A stretch of 20,655 nt of DNA from Candidatus Aenigmatarchaeota archaeon (GTDB taxonomy: Archaea; Aenigmatarchaeota; Aenigmatarchaeia; Aenigmatarchaeales; Aenigmatarchaeaceae). This document shows positions 1-6,749 of the stretch, in pieces (the stretch's first letter is position 1; each line of letters opens with the position of its first letter). Under the pieces are notes generated by a model. That model saw nothing but the letters and a program-made list of their open reading frames with translations, did not search any database and was not told the DNA's origin. Where the stretch lies: assembly GCA_018221065.1 (NCBI GenBank), contig JAAOXY010000095.1:1-20655 (forward strand), in the 5' to 3' direction. The translations under genes were made by a program, and so were the position numbers.

Positions 1-65
1 AATTGACCACTAACGCCAATTTGTCTCATTTCGTCTGAAATCGCTGAACCATAAACCGCAACCAT
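1..65 (-). CDS. 5' end of an unidentified leftward gene (partial)
   Basis: An ATG on the minus strand at 65 opens a frame running off the left edge without a stop; the visible product is about 21 residues, beginning MVAVYGSAISDEMRQIG. Six bases upstream lies GGTGGTG on the minus strand, a good archaeal ribosome binding site, and a TATA element at 105-112 would place transcription start near 82. These signals make a real start likely, but too little protein is visible to name a family. Confidence 0.5.
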   Translation of the reverse strand, partial: MVAVYGSAISDEMRQIGVSGQ

Positions 66-104
66 CTAAACACCACCCAATTTACAACCACTAAGTTGTA
101 ACCA

Positions 105-112
105 CTATATAG
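105..112 (-). promoter_or_regulatory. TATA box of the left-edge gene
   Basis: CTATATAG lies about 43 bp upstream of the minus-strand ATG at 65. The usual TATA-to-start distance predicts a transcript starting near 82 with a short leader containing GGTGGTG. The site is self-complementary, so direction is assigned from the downstream gene. Confidence 0.4.
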
Positions 113-135
113 TAGTATATGATTACTACTATATA
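106..135. repeat. Perfect 12-bp inverted repeat holding two back-to-back TATA modules
   Basis: The left arm 106-117 (tatatagtagta) is the exact reverse complement of the right arm 124-135 (tactactatata), separated by 6 bp. Each arm holds a TATA-like core with the same upstream hexamer, one pointing left and one right, so the repeat may be a symmetric bidirectional promoter for the genes starting at 65 and 235. It could also be an operator. A direct repeat, aaccacta, lies beside it at 86-93 and 100-107 with 14-bp spacing. Confidence 0.6.
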
Positions 136-137
136 AA
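130..137 (+). promoter_or_regulatory. Possible distal TATA box for the 90-aa membrane protein
   Basis: TATATAAA on the plus strand would start transcription near 160 and give a leader of about 75 nt before the ATG at 235. A weaker TTTAAAT at 197-203 would instead give a leader under 10 nt. Both may be used. Confidence 0.35.
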
Positions 138-196
138 AGTACCTAATATTCACTACTCAGAAGTGGTCTAAATCAGTCTCTAGAGGTCAAAAAACC

Positions 197-203
197 TTTA
201 AAT
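197..203 (+). promoter_or_regulatory. Possible proximal TATA box, followed by a palindrome
   Basis: TTTAAAT is centred about 35 bp upstream of the ATG at 235, giving a start near 226. It runs into a palindrome at 201-213 (AATCTC, a central A, GAGATT), which sits between TATA and start where an archaeal repressor could bind. A second palindrome, CTCTAGAG, is at 178-185. Confidence 0.35.
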
Positions 204-234
204 CTCAGAGATTCGCTATTTAGAGAGTGATATA

Positions 235-507
235 ATGACAGAAGAAGGTAGAAAATTCGGTTTAAAGGATACTATCGTATCAAGCTTGCTCTTCTTTGTC
301 CTAGGTATAGGATTAGGCTATGTAAGCTTCCTATGGGGAGACAGCCTAGGTGCTTTAGGCCTTATGATATTCGGCTTTGTAGCAGCATCTGATCTTATGA
401 AAAGAGCTCTAGGATTCAAAGAATCTTTCAAATGGTTCTTCACAAACGGCGGTCTAATATACTTCTTCACATGGTTCGTAGTATGGATGCTACTGTACAA
501 CCTGTGA
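235..507 (+). CDS. Small hypothetical membrane protein (about 3 membrane helices)
   Basis: The 90-residue product has a short polar N-terminus (MTEEGRKFGLKD) and three hydrophobic stretches at roughly residues 14-33, 38-54 and 70-89, the last rich in Trp and Phe. Basic residues between the second and third helices (around residues 56-66) suggest that loop is cytoplasmic. Size and topology resemble small archaeal EMC6-like or DUF5379 proteins, but I see no diagnostic motif and do not assign one. The start is supported by GTGAT 5 bp upstream. Its coding sequence looks somewhat richer in G+C than aspS downstream. It lies 58 bp before aspS, which has its own ribosome site. Confidence 0.65.
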   Translation: MTEEGRKFGLKDTIVSSLLFFVLGIGLGYVSFLWGDSLGALGLMIFGFVAASDLMKRALGFKESFKWFFTNGGLIYFFTWFVVWMLLYNL

Positions 508-565
508 AGCTACATTTATTAAGAACCAACTTGAATATTTTCTTAGATTAAAGGAGAATGAACAA

Positions 566-1906
566 ATGATAGAATCAATAGGAGAATGGCAAAGAACTCA
601 TTTTAGTAGTGATATTACCCCAGATATGGATAATGATACTGTAATTCTCATGGGATGGGTAAGAGCAATAAGAGGTGGTGGAAAGCTCAAATTCATTCAA
701 TTAGCTGATAAAAATGGATATATCCAAATAACGGCCAAAACAGATGATATAACTCCAGAACTCATGGAAAAAATCAATGAACTAAACAGAGAATATGTTA
801 TTGGAGTAAAAGGAACAGTAAAAAGAAATGAACAAGCTCCAGGTGGAATAGAGATAGTACCACAAACAATAAAGATTCTAAACACATCTGAAGCACAATT
901 ACCAATGGAAGTCATACAAAAAAAGACTCCAGCTGAGCTTCCAACTAGATTAAACACAAGATTCATGGATCTCAGAAGACCTGAAATAGCAGCAATTTTC
1001 AAAATAAGAGATCATGTAACAACAGCAATAAGATTATTCTTAGAAAGTCATGATTTCATCGAGATAAACACTCCAAAATTAGTTGCACAAGCAACAGAAT
1101 CTGGAGCAAATGTTTTCAAAGTAACTTATTTTGATCAAGAAGCTTACTTGGCACAATCTCCTCAATTTTACAAGCAAACAATGATGGCTGCATCTTTTGA
1201 TCGAGTATATGAGATATCTCCAGTATTCAGAGCAGAAAAGCATCACACAATACGACACGTCACAGAATATACTTCTTTAGATTTTGAGATGTCTTTCATA
1301 AGAAATTCTGAAGATGTAGCAACAATGATTGAAAAATTAATGGTTTACATTTGGCATTATGTCAAAACAAATGCAAAAGAAGAACTCAAATTACTAGATA
1401 AAGAAATAAACGTTCCAAAAACACCGTTCCCTAGAATATCAATGAGAGAAGCTTATCAATTATTAAAAGAAGCTGATGTTCCATACAAAGAAGGAGACGA
1501 TCTTGATACAAACGGAGAAAAAGAATTAGGCAGATTAATCAGAGAAAAATTTGCTCATGAATTTGTATTCTTAACAGAATTCCCATGGTCAGTTAGACCA
1601 TTTTACACTATGAAAAAAGAAGATGAGCCAGAATGGACAGCATCTTTTGATATGCTCTGTAATGGTCTAGAAATAGTAACAGGTGGGCAAAGAGAACATA
1701 GACATGAAATTCTTGTAAAGCAAGCAGAAGAAAAGAAAATAGACCCAAAAACTCTTTCATTCTACATGAATATGTTCAAATTTGGTGTACCGCCACATGG
1801 TGGATCAGGTATTGGCGTAGATAGAATAGTTATGCAAATGTTAGACTTAGGTAACATCAGAGAGGCTGTTTTGTTCCCAAGAGAACCAGATAGATTAACA
1901 CCATAA
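566..1906 (+). CDS. aspS: Aspartyl-tRNA synthetase, archaeal type (possibly non-discriminating)
   Basis: Charges tRNA with aspartate in the cytoplasm. The 446-residue product has the archaeal/eukaryotic AspRS layout: an N-terminal OB-fold anticodon-binding domain (about 10-110) and a class II core with motif 1 around FMDLRRPEIAAIF, motif 2 beginning FRAEKHHTIRH, and motif 3 GSGIGVDR before the C-terminal LFPREPDRLTP. The two positions known to set anticodon specificity in the Thermococcus enzyme (Trp26 and Lys85) align here with Arg33 and Pro92. Loss of the Trp and the Pro at the second site suggest it may also charge tRNA-Asn; this is inference. GGAG at 553-556 supports the start, which adds about eight residues before the usual archaeal beginning. 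It is followed by the ferredoxin gene, which seems to have its own promoter. Confidence 0.97.
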   Translation: MIESIGEWQRTHFSSDITPDMDNDTVILMGWVRAIRGGGKLKFIQLADKNGYIQITAKTDDITPELMEKINELNREYVIGVKGTVKRNEQAPGGIEIVPQTIKILNTSEAQLPMEVIQKKTPAELPTRLNTRFMDLRRPEIAAIFKIRDHVTTAIRLFLESHDFIEINTPKLVAQATESGANVFKVTYFDQEAYLAQSPQFYKQTMMAASFDRVYEISPVFRAEKHHTIRHVTEYTSLDFEMSFIRNSEDVATMIEKLMVYIWHYVKTNAKEELKLLDKEINVPKTPFPRISMREAYQLLKEADVPYKEGDDLDTNGEKELGRLIREKFAHEFVFLTEFPWSVRPFYTMKKEDEPEWTASFDMLCNGLEIVTGGQREHRHEILVKQAEEKKIDPKTLSFYMNMFKFGVPPHGGSGIGVDRIVMQMLDLGNIREAVLFPREPDRLTP

Positions 1907-1908
1907 AG

Positions 1909-1916
1909 TTTATATT
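1909..1916 (+). promoter_or_regulatory. TATA box of the ferredoxin/reductase operon
   Basis: TTTATATT lies just after the aspS stop codon and about 34 bp before the ferredoxin ATG. The predicted start near 1938 coincides with GTGAT (1938-1942), a ribosome site close to the start codon. Confidence 0.5.
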
Positions 1917-1945
1917 ATTGAAAAAAGATTATAAGTTGTGATTAT

Positions 1946-2128
1946 ATGGCTTGGAATATAAGAGATGAAAAATGTTTGAGATGTGGAGCATGCGTAGCAG
2001 TATGTCCAAAAGCAGCTCTAGATCTTACAGAACACGGAATAAAAAATGATTTAGATAAATGTATTCTATGCGGTATTTGTGAAAAGATGTGCCCAGTTGG
2101 TGCAATAAAGGTGGAAAAAAATGATTAA
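1946..2128 (+). CDS. Ferredoxin with two [4Fe-4S] clusters
   Basis: A 60-residue soluble electron carrier. Two complete CxxCxxCxxxCP motifs (Cys10/13/16/20 and Cys39/42/45/49) bind two four-iron clusters, and the protein is little more than this fold. The reading frame overlaps the start of the geranylgeranyl reductase gene by 8 bp, so the two are very likely translated together. In Methanosarcina acetivorans a ferredoxin encoded next to geranylgeranyl reductase is needed for full lipid saturation, so this protein is the probable electron donor to its neighbour. That pairing is an inference from context. Confidence 0.92.
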   Translation: MAWNIRDEKCLRCGACVAVCPKAALDLTEHGIKNDLDKCILCGICEKMCPVGAIKVEKND

Positions 2129-3323
2129 AGAAAATTATGATGTTATAGTTATTGGCGCAGGACCTGGAGGTTCTTCAACAGCAGGAAACCTAGCTAGAAA
2201 AGGATTTTCTGTCGCTTTATTTGAAAAAAGACAAGAAATTGGATCACCAAAAAGATGTGGTGAAGGTCTTTCTGTCGGTTCTATGAAAATGATTGAAGAA
2301 AACTTTGGTTCAAAAATACCTCAAAGATGTATAGCACAAACAATTGATGGTTCTATAGTTTATGTTCCAAATGGAAAAAAGGTTGTAGTTGACTTTGGAG
2401 AAGACGCAGGAGCAGTCATGGAAAGAAAAATATTTGATAAATGGCTTGCAACAGAAGCTGCGAAATTGGGTGCTTACGTTCAAGCAAAAACTAACATAAA
2501 AGATCTCATAATTGAAAATGGATATGTAAAAGGAGTAAAGGGTGAATTCGAAGGAGAAGAATTCATTACAAAAGCAAAAGTTGTTGTAGCATGCGATGGT
2601 GTGGAAAGTAAAATCGCTAGAATCGCAGGACTTAATACAACAAATCAATTAATCAATATTGATTCTGGTTACCAATATGAAATGGCAAATCTAGAAATGA
2701 GAGACAAACACAAAATAGAATTATTTTTCGGACACGACTTAGCTGAACGTGGATATGTTTGGGTTTTCCCTAAAGGAGATCACGTAGCAAATGTTGGTAT
2801 AGGAGTTGCTATGACAGACAAGCCAGCAAGTTACTTCTTAGACAAATTCATAAAAGAATATCCTTACACAAATCTAAAAGATGCAAGTATCATAGAAGTT
2901 AATTCTGGTGGAATACCTGTAGGCGGTTTCTTAGAAAATATGGTATCACACGGATTGATTGTAGTAGGAGATGCAGCACATCAAGTTAATCCAATACATG
3001 GTGGCGGTATGAAAGAAGCAACAATAGCAGGAAGAATTGCTGCTGATGTAATTGAAAAAGGAATAAAACAAGATAATGTTTCACAAGAAGTACTTTCTGA
3101 ATACAATAAACTTTGGTGGGCAGAAAGAGGTAAAGCACTGTTAAGAGTTCAGAAACTGAGAGAAGTAACAGAAAAATTATCAGATCAAGATTACAATGAC
3201 TTAGCAGAACATCTAACAGGTGAAGACTGTATAGAACTTGCAAGAGGAAACAAAATGGGAACACTTGCAAAACTATTAATGAAGAATCCAAAGTTACTAA
3301 CTCTGGCAAAACATTTACTTTAG
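2121..3323 (+). CDS. Geranylgeranyl reductase (digeranylgeranylglycerophospholipid reductase family)
   Basis: FAD-dependent enzyme that reduces the double bonds of geranylgeranyl chains in archaeal ether lipids, acting at the membrane. The 400-residue product has an N-terminal FAD-binding GAGPGG (12-17), the conserved Cys46 in CGEG, the family's YxWxFP motif (YVWVFP) followed by a GxG loop, and the second FAD motif GDAAHQVNP. Length is normal. The start overlaps the ferredoxin gene and is preceded by GGTGG in the ferredoxin coding sequence. The 3' end overlaps the convergent aminopeptidase gene by 9 bp. With the GGGP synthase at 15764 it indicates a native archaeal lipid pathway. Family members differ in substrate (phospholipid or free diphosphate), which sequence alone does not settle. 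Confidence 0.93.
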   Translation: MIKENYDVIVIGAGPGGSSTAGNLARKGFSVALFEKRQEIGSPKRCGEGLSVGSMKMIEENFGSKIPQRCIAQTIDGSIVYVPNGKKVVVDFGEDAGAVMERKIFDKWLATEAAKLGAYVQAKTNIKDLIIENGYVKGVKGEFEGEEFITKAKVVVACDGVESKIARIAGLNTTNQLINIDSGYQYEMANLEMRDKHKIELFFGHDLAERGYVWVFPKGDHVANVGIGVAMTDKPASYFLDKFIKEYPYTNLKDASIIEVNSGGIPVGGFLENMVSHGLIVVGDAAHQVNPIHGGGMKEATIAGRIAADVIEKGIKQDNVSQEVLSEYNKLWWAERGKALLRVQKLREVTEKLSDQDYNDLAEHLTGEDCIELARGNKMGTLAKLLMKNPKLLTLAKHLL

Positions 3324-4361
3324 TGATTTCTCAAATAACTTCTTTGGAGGTTTCTTAAACAGTTCTATTAATAATTTAACACAATTATCAATATCATCAG
3401 TATGAACTATTCCAACAGTTGAATGCATATTTCTTATTGGAACACCAACAACAGTTGCAGGAACTCCACCTCTTGATAAATAAATGCTAACAGCATCTGT
3501 TGTACCAGCACCACTAACATCAAATTGTATAGGTATTTTCTTTCTCTTGCCGATCTTTTCCAACCAAGCATTTATCACTTTGTTACCAATCATACTTTCA
3601 TCTTTAACAGTAACAGTAACACCCTTTCCAATAGTCTTAGTAGCATCTTCAGCAAGTGTATCATCAGCATTAGTAACATCAATAGCAATTGCCCAATCAG
3701 GTTTTATTTCAAAAGCAGATGTCTTTGCACCATAAAGTCCCATCTCTTCCTGAACAGTAAATACAAAATACATTTCATTCTTAGAAATCTTCTTACACTT
3801 TTTAATAACCTCAATAAGTATAGAACAACCAACTCTATCATCAAGAGCCTTTCCGCAAATTATCTTCTTACTTCCCAATGTTACATTCTCTTGAATTAAA
3901 CTAACAAATGTACCTGTTCTTATTCCAAGTTTTTTCAACTCAGCTTTTGTAAGACCAGTATCTATGTAAAATTCATCTTCAGCTGGCAACTCTTCTATAT
4001 CCATTCCTTCACTCAATTCCAAAGTTGTTATAACACCTTGTATCATCTTTCTATTCTTACCACGCATCAAAACTCTCTGACCAATCAAGGTAAGGTTCTC
4101 AATACCACCTATTTTCTCAAATAATATATTACCATCAGAATCAATATTTTGAACAACTAATCCTATCTCATCCATATGAGCAGCTACCATAACAGTAGGT
4201 TTAACACCTTTCTGATGTGCAATAAGATTTCCAGCATTATCTACAGTAATCTCATCAACATAAGGTTTAATTTCTTTTTTGATTATAGCTCTAACTTTCT
4301 CTTCAGAACCACTAATACCATAAGCTTCCATTAATTTCTCTAAGAGTTTAGTATCTACCAT
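3315..4361 (-). CDS. M42 family aminopeptidase (TET/glutamyl aminopeptidase-like)
   Basis: A 348-residue cytosolic dinuclear metallopeptidase; family members form dodecameric TET particles that trim peptides. All expected features are visible: the first metal ligands in AAHMDE (His62, Asp64), the bridging Asp in KALDDR, the catalytic Glu pair in VQEEMG, the Asp in IAIDVTNADDT, and the last His in RNMHSTVG. The inserted PDZ-like dimerisation segment lies between the first ligands and KALDDR. Which residue it prefers (Asp/Glu, Leu, Lys) cannot be read from this. GGTGG lies 4 bp before the ATG on the minus strand. It converges with geranylgeranyl reductase with a 9-bp overlap and diverges from the small gene at 4429. 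Confidence 0.93.
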   Translation of the reverse strand: MVDTKLLEKLMEAYGISGSEEKVRAIIKKEIKPYVDEITVDNAGNLIAHQKGVKPTVMVAAHMDEIGLVVQNIDSDGNILFEKIGGIENLTLIGQRVLMRGKNRKMIQGVITTLELSEGMDIEELPAEDEFYIDTGLTKAELKKLGIRTGTFVSLIQENVTLGSKKIICGKALDDRVGCSILIEVIKKCKKISKNEMYFVFTVQEEMGLYGAKTSAFEIKPDWAIAIDVTNADDTLAEDATKTIGKGVTVTVKDESMIGNKVINAWLEKIGKRKKIPIQFDVSGAGTTDAVSIYLSRGGVPATVVGVPIRNMHSTVGIVHTDDIDNCVKLLIELFKKPPKKLFEKSLK

Positions 4362-4385
4362 TTAACCACCCACAAAATACCAATA

Positions 4386-4413
4386 GTTAAATATTGATTA
4401 CCGTCTATATATA
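4386..4413. promoter_or_regulatory. Overlapping divergent TATA elements
   Basis: Two AT elements lie in the 67-bp gap between divergent starts. TTAAATAT (4387-4394), read rightward, predicts a transcript starting near 4417 just before GGTGA of the small gene. TATATATA (4406-4413), read leftward, predicts a start near 4383, which would include the GGTGG of the aminopeptidase. The two transcripts would then begin within each other's promoter. Confidence 0.35.
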
Positions 4414-4428
4414 TTTAAGGTGAAAATG

Positions 4429-4653
4429 ATGGAAAATAAATGTAATGTATGCAATTGTGACTACAATATCATGAAGCAACTAGTAAAGTTAAATCAATTT
4501 CTCTGGAATGTAGAAGGATACATAAAAGATGCAAAAGCAGAAGGACATGATGACTGTGTAGCTACATTCGAAGAAATGAAAAGTGACGCACTAAAGAACT
4601 CTGAAAAATTAAAGAACATAATCACAAATATTTGCAAAGCATACAAGTTATAG
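4429..4653 (+). CDS. Small Cys-containing helical protein, unknown
   Basis: Unrecognised. With the ATG at 4429 the product is 74 residues: a CNVCNC cluster near the N-terminus, then predicted helices (IMKQLVKLNQFLWNVEGYI and a charged stretch to KLKNIIT) with two further cysteines. The CxxCxC followed by helices could hold a metal, but ligand identity is a guess. The start was chosen because GGTGA at 4419-4423 is 5 bp before this ATG; a GTG at 4420 and an ATG at 4426 are in the same frame. No signal peptide or membrane helix. Expected codon-like composition and a clear ribosome site argue it is real. Confidence 0.65.
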   Translation: MENKCNVCNCDYNIMKQLVKLNQFLWNVEGYIKDAKAEGHDDCVATFEEMKSDALKNSEKLKNIITNICKAYKL

Positions 4654-4670
4654 AACTTGAAAAATAAGCA

Positions 4671-4676
4671 TTTAAA
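4671..4676 (+). promoter_or_regulatory. TATA box of the M20 hydrolase (leaderless start)
   Basis: TTTAAA is centred about 25 bp before the ATG at 4699, which would put transcription start on or next to the start codon. This supports 4699 rather than the upstream in-frame TTG at 4657. Confidence 0.5.
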
Positions 4677-4698
4677 GATTACTTTCTTAATCTCTATC

Positions 4699-5799
4699 AT
4701 GGAATACAATTCTAAGACCATAGAGTTTGCTAAGAAACTGATATCCTTCAATACAACAAACCCGCCAGGAAATCAAACACACTGTCCAGAATGGATTGAA
4801 AATCTTCTAAAAGAACATCAAATAGACACAAGAATAATAGAACACGACGGAACTAGAAATATTATTGCTGAACTAGATTTTGGGCCAGGTAAAACATTAT
4901 GTATCTGTGGTCATTGGGATGTAACACATGCAAACGAACCAGAATGGGAATCTGACCCATTTAAAGCAATCGAAAAAGACGGAAATATATACGGTAGAGG
5001 AATAGCAGATATGAAAGGTTCTCTTGCAGCAACATTATCATGCGTTCTTAACATCAAAAAACATAATCCTAACATAACTGGAAAAATATTATTCATCGCA
5101 TTTGGTGATGAAGAAACCGGAAGTGAACGCGGTGCTAAAAGAATAATAGACGACATAGCTGATGAACTGGATTATATTATAATTGGTGAACCAACTAACA
5201 TGAATCCAAAGATAGCAAGAAGAGGAACAATACTACTCAACCTAAAGGTTTTCAATTCAGAAATTGATGCTTCTGATGCTCTACACAAAATAATAAACTC
5301 ATTATCTGAAGTAAACAAAGTCAATATGCACTATGAAGAACCTGAAGAATTCTGTTCTATAAAATCTAAGATAATAAATTCAGAAGAAATACCAAGAGAC
5401 ACAACTCCTGATCAAGTTGAACTATCAATAGATGTTAGACATATGAAATTAAATACTCTAGACGATATTCTAAACAAAATATCAACATCGTTAGACAGAT
5501 TAGGAGCTATTTACAAAATACAGGCAACACTTGTCACACAACCTTACAACACAAAAGAAGGAAAACTTCTAGAAACAGCAATAAACTCTATAATACAAAC
5601 AACCGGCAGAATGCCTACAGTAGAAACAAATGATGCATCAAGTGATGCAAGATTCTTTGCTAAAAAAGGCTTAGAAATAATAGAACTCGGTGTTAACGAT
5701 TCAACAATACATATGCCAAATGAAAATTGTTCAATAAAAGAATTGGAAAATATAGAAAAAATATATTATAAATTAATTACTAGTCTCCTCGGAAACTAA
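4699..5799 (+). CDS. M20 family metallohydrolase (ArgE/DapE/LysK-like), lid segment reduced
   Basis: Zinc-dependent amidohydrolase/peptidase, 366 residues from the leaderless ATG. Catalytic-domain residues are present: His72 and Asp74 in GHWDVT, Asp104 in GIADMKG, Glu138/Glu139 in GDEETG, Glu164 in GEPT and His338 in STIHMP. Family members remove acetyl, succinyl or amino-carrier groups in Arg/Lys biosynthesis, or act as carboxypeptidases; the substrate here is not clear. After RRG (174-176) the lid domain runs straight from a strand into an ASDALHKIINSL helix. The usual loop with a conserved G-x-x-H-x-x-x-P segment, whose His reaches the partner subunit's active site, is missing. The 3' end overlaps the convergent lipoprotein gene by 27 bp. 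Confidence 0.88.
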   Translation: MEYNSKTIEFAKKLISFNTTNPPGNQTHCPEWIENLLKEHQIDTRIIEHDGTRNIIAELDFGPGKTLCICGHWDVTHANEPEWESDPFKAIEKDGNIYGRGIADMKGSLAATLSCVLNIKKHNPNITGKILFIAFGDEETGSERGAKRIIDDIADELDYIIIGEPTNMNPKIARRGTILLNLKVFNSEIDASDALHKIINSLSEVNKVNMHYEEPEEFCSIKSKIINSEEIPRDTTPDQVELSIDVRHMKLNTLDDILNKISTSLDRLGAIYKIQATLVTQPYNTKEGKLLETAINSIIQTTGRMPTVETNDASSDARFFAKKGLEIIELGVNDSTIHMPNENCSIKELENIEKIYYKLITSLLGN

Positions 5800-6006
5800 T
5801 TCATTTTCTACATCTTCAATAGGGAAATCTAACATACTACCAATATAATCAGAAACCATATCAATTATCGTCTCTTTTTTTATTGTAATTGGATCAGGAT
5901 CTATTGTAAGACCTTCATCATCAATAGATATGTCTCCCTTTATGTCATTTCCAATACATCCACTAACAAAAACCAAACACATCAATAAAACTAATATTTT
6001 CTTCAT
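5773..6006 (-). CDS. Small acidic lipoprotein, unknown
   Basis: A 77-residue product beginning with a classic lipoprotein signal: basic MKK, hydrophobic core, and a lipobox ending VSGC with lipid-accepting Cys17. The mature part is about 60 residues, acidic and without cysteines. It begins 1 bp after the ZIP transporter stop codon and has AGGT upstream inside the transporter gene, so it is almost certainly cotranscribed and may be an outer-face partner of that transporter. Function is not recognised. Its 3' end overlaps the M20 hydrolase gene by 27 bp on the opposite strand. Confidence 0.75.
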   Translation of the reverse strand: MKKILVLLMCLVFVSGCIGNDIKGDISIDDEGLTIDPDPITIKKETIIDMVSDYIGSMLDFPIEDVENELVSEETSN

Positions 6007-6007
6007 A

Positions 6008-6745
6008 TCAAAAACCTATCATCTTTGTTCCCCACATAAGTATTATACCCAATACAAAAACTGCAAATATAGGAAGTGATTTTTTAAGGTCAGTTTCTTT
6101 TCTAATCTGAGGTATCAAATCCGAAGCTCCTATGTAAATAAAACCTCCAGCAGCAAATGGTAATAAAAATGCAACAAATGCTTCTCCAGAAACAAAGAAA
6201 TAACCAACAAGACCACCTAAAATTATCATTGATGCAACGACAAAATTCAATGCTAATGCTTTTACCTTATCAAATCCACCATACACCAAAACACCAAAAT
6301 CACCTATTTCTTGAGGTATCTCGTGCAAAGCAATTGCTAAAACTGTACTTATTCCCAATGGAACATTAACAGCAAAACTTGCAGCTATTATCAAACCATC
6401 AATAAAATTATGCACAGAATCTCCAAACAGATTCATATAAGCAAAACTGTGAACATCGCATTTACCCTTATGACAATGTCTCCAATGGAATATCTTCTCT
6501 ATCAAAAAGAACATTGAAAATCCAACTAAAATATACAAATAAACATCATAACTCTGATAAGATTCGACAGCTTTAGGTATAAGATGTAAAAATGCTCCAC
6601 CCATCAAAGCACCAGCTGAAAGAGCAACCAGCATCAATAACACTTTGTCTATCAATTTTTCTTTAAAAAATAAAGTCAATATTCCCACAAATGCTAGAAG
6701 ACTAACTGAAATAGTACTTAATAATATCCAAAGAAACGTATCCAT
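6008..6745 (-). CDS. ZIP family metal transporter
   Basis: Membrane transporter for a divalent metal such as zinc, iron or manganese, usually importing. The 245-residue product has about eight hydrophobic helices. The family's metal-binding helices are clear: HNFID (His112, Asn113, Asp116) in helix 4 and HEIPQE (His141 to Glu146) in helix 5. The loop before helix 4 carries a His/Cys-rich stretch (HWRHCHKGKC, 87-96) likely to sample metal. It belongs to the bacterial/archaeal ZupT/GufA-like type by size. It lies 4 bp after the upstream small membrane protein gene and 1 bp before the lipoprotein gene, forming a tight three-gene unit. Specific metal cannot be told. Confidence 0.93.
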   Translation of the reverse strand: MDTFLWILLSTISVSLLAFVGILTLFFKEKLIDKVLLMLVALSAGALMGGAFLHLIPKAVESYQSYDVYLYILVGFSMFFLIEKIFHWRHCHKGKCDVHSFAYMNLFGDSVHNFIDGLIIAASFAVNVPLGISTVLAIALHEIPQEIGDFGVLVYGGFDKVKALALNFVVASMIILGGLVGYFFVSGEAFVAFLLPFAAGGFIYIGASDLIPQIRKETDLKKSLPIFAVFVLGIILMWGTKMIGF

Positions 6746-6749
6746 AAAA

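Noticed and set aside
4420..4428. GTG at 4420 as start of the small Cys protein
   Set aside because: This GTG is part of the GGTGA ribosome site for the ATG at 4429.
4657..4698. TTG start adding 14 residues to the M20 hydrolase
   Set aside because: The TATA box at 4671-4676 lies inside the extension and gives a leaderless start at 4699, where the family's normal N-terminus begins.
6157..6369. Plus-strand open frame rich in Gln, His and Leu opposite the ZIP transporter
   Set aside because: Composition is the expected shadow of a hydrophobic membrane protein on the other strand; no start signals.
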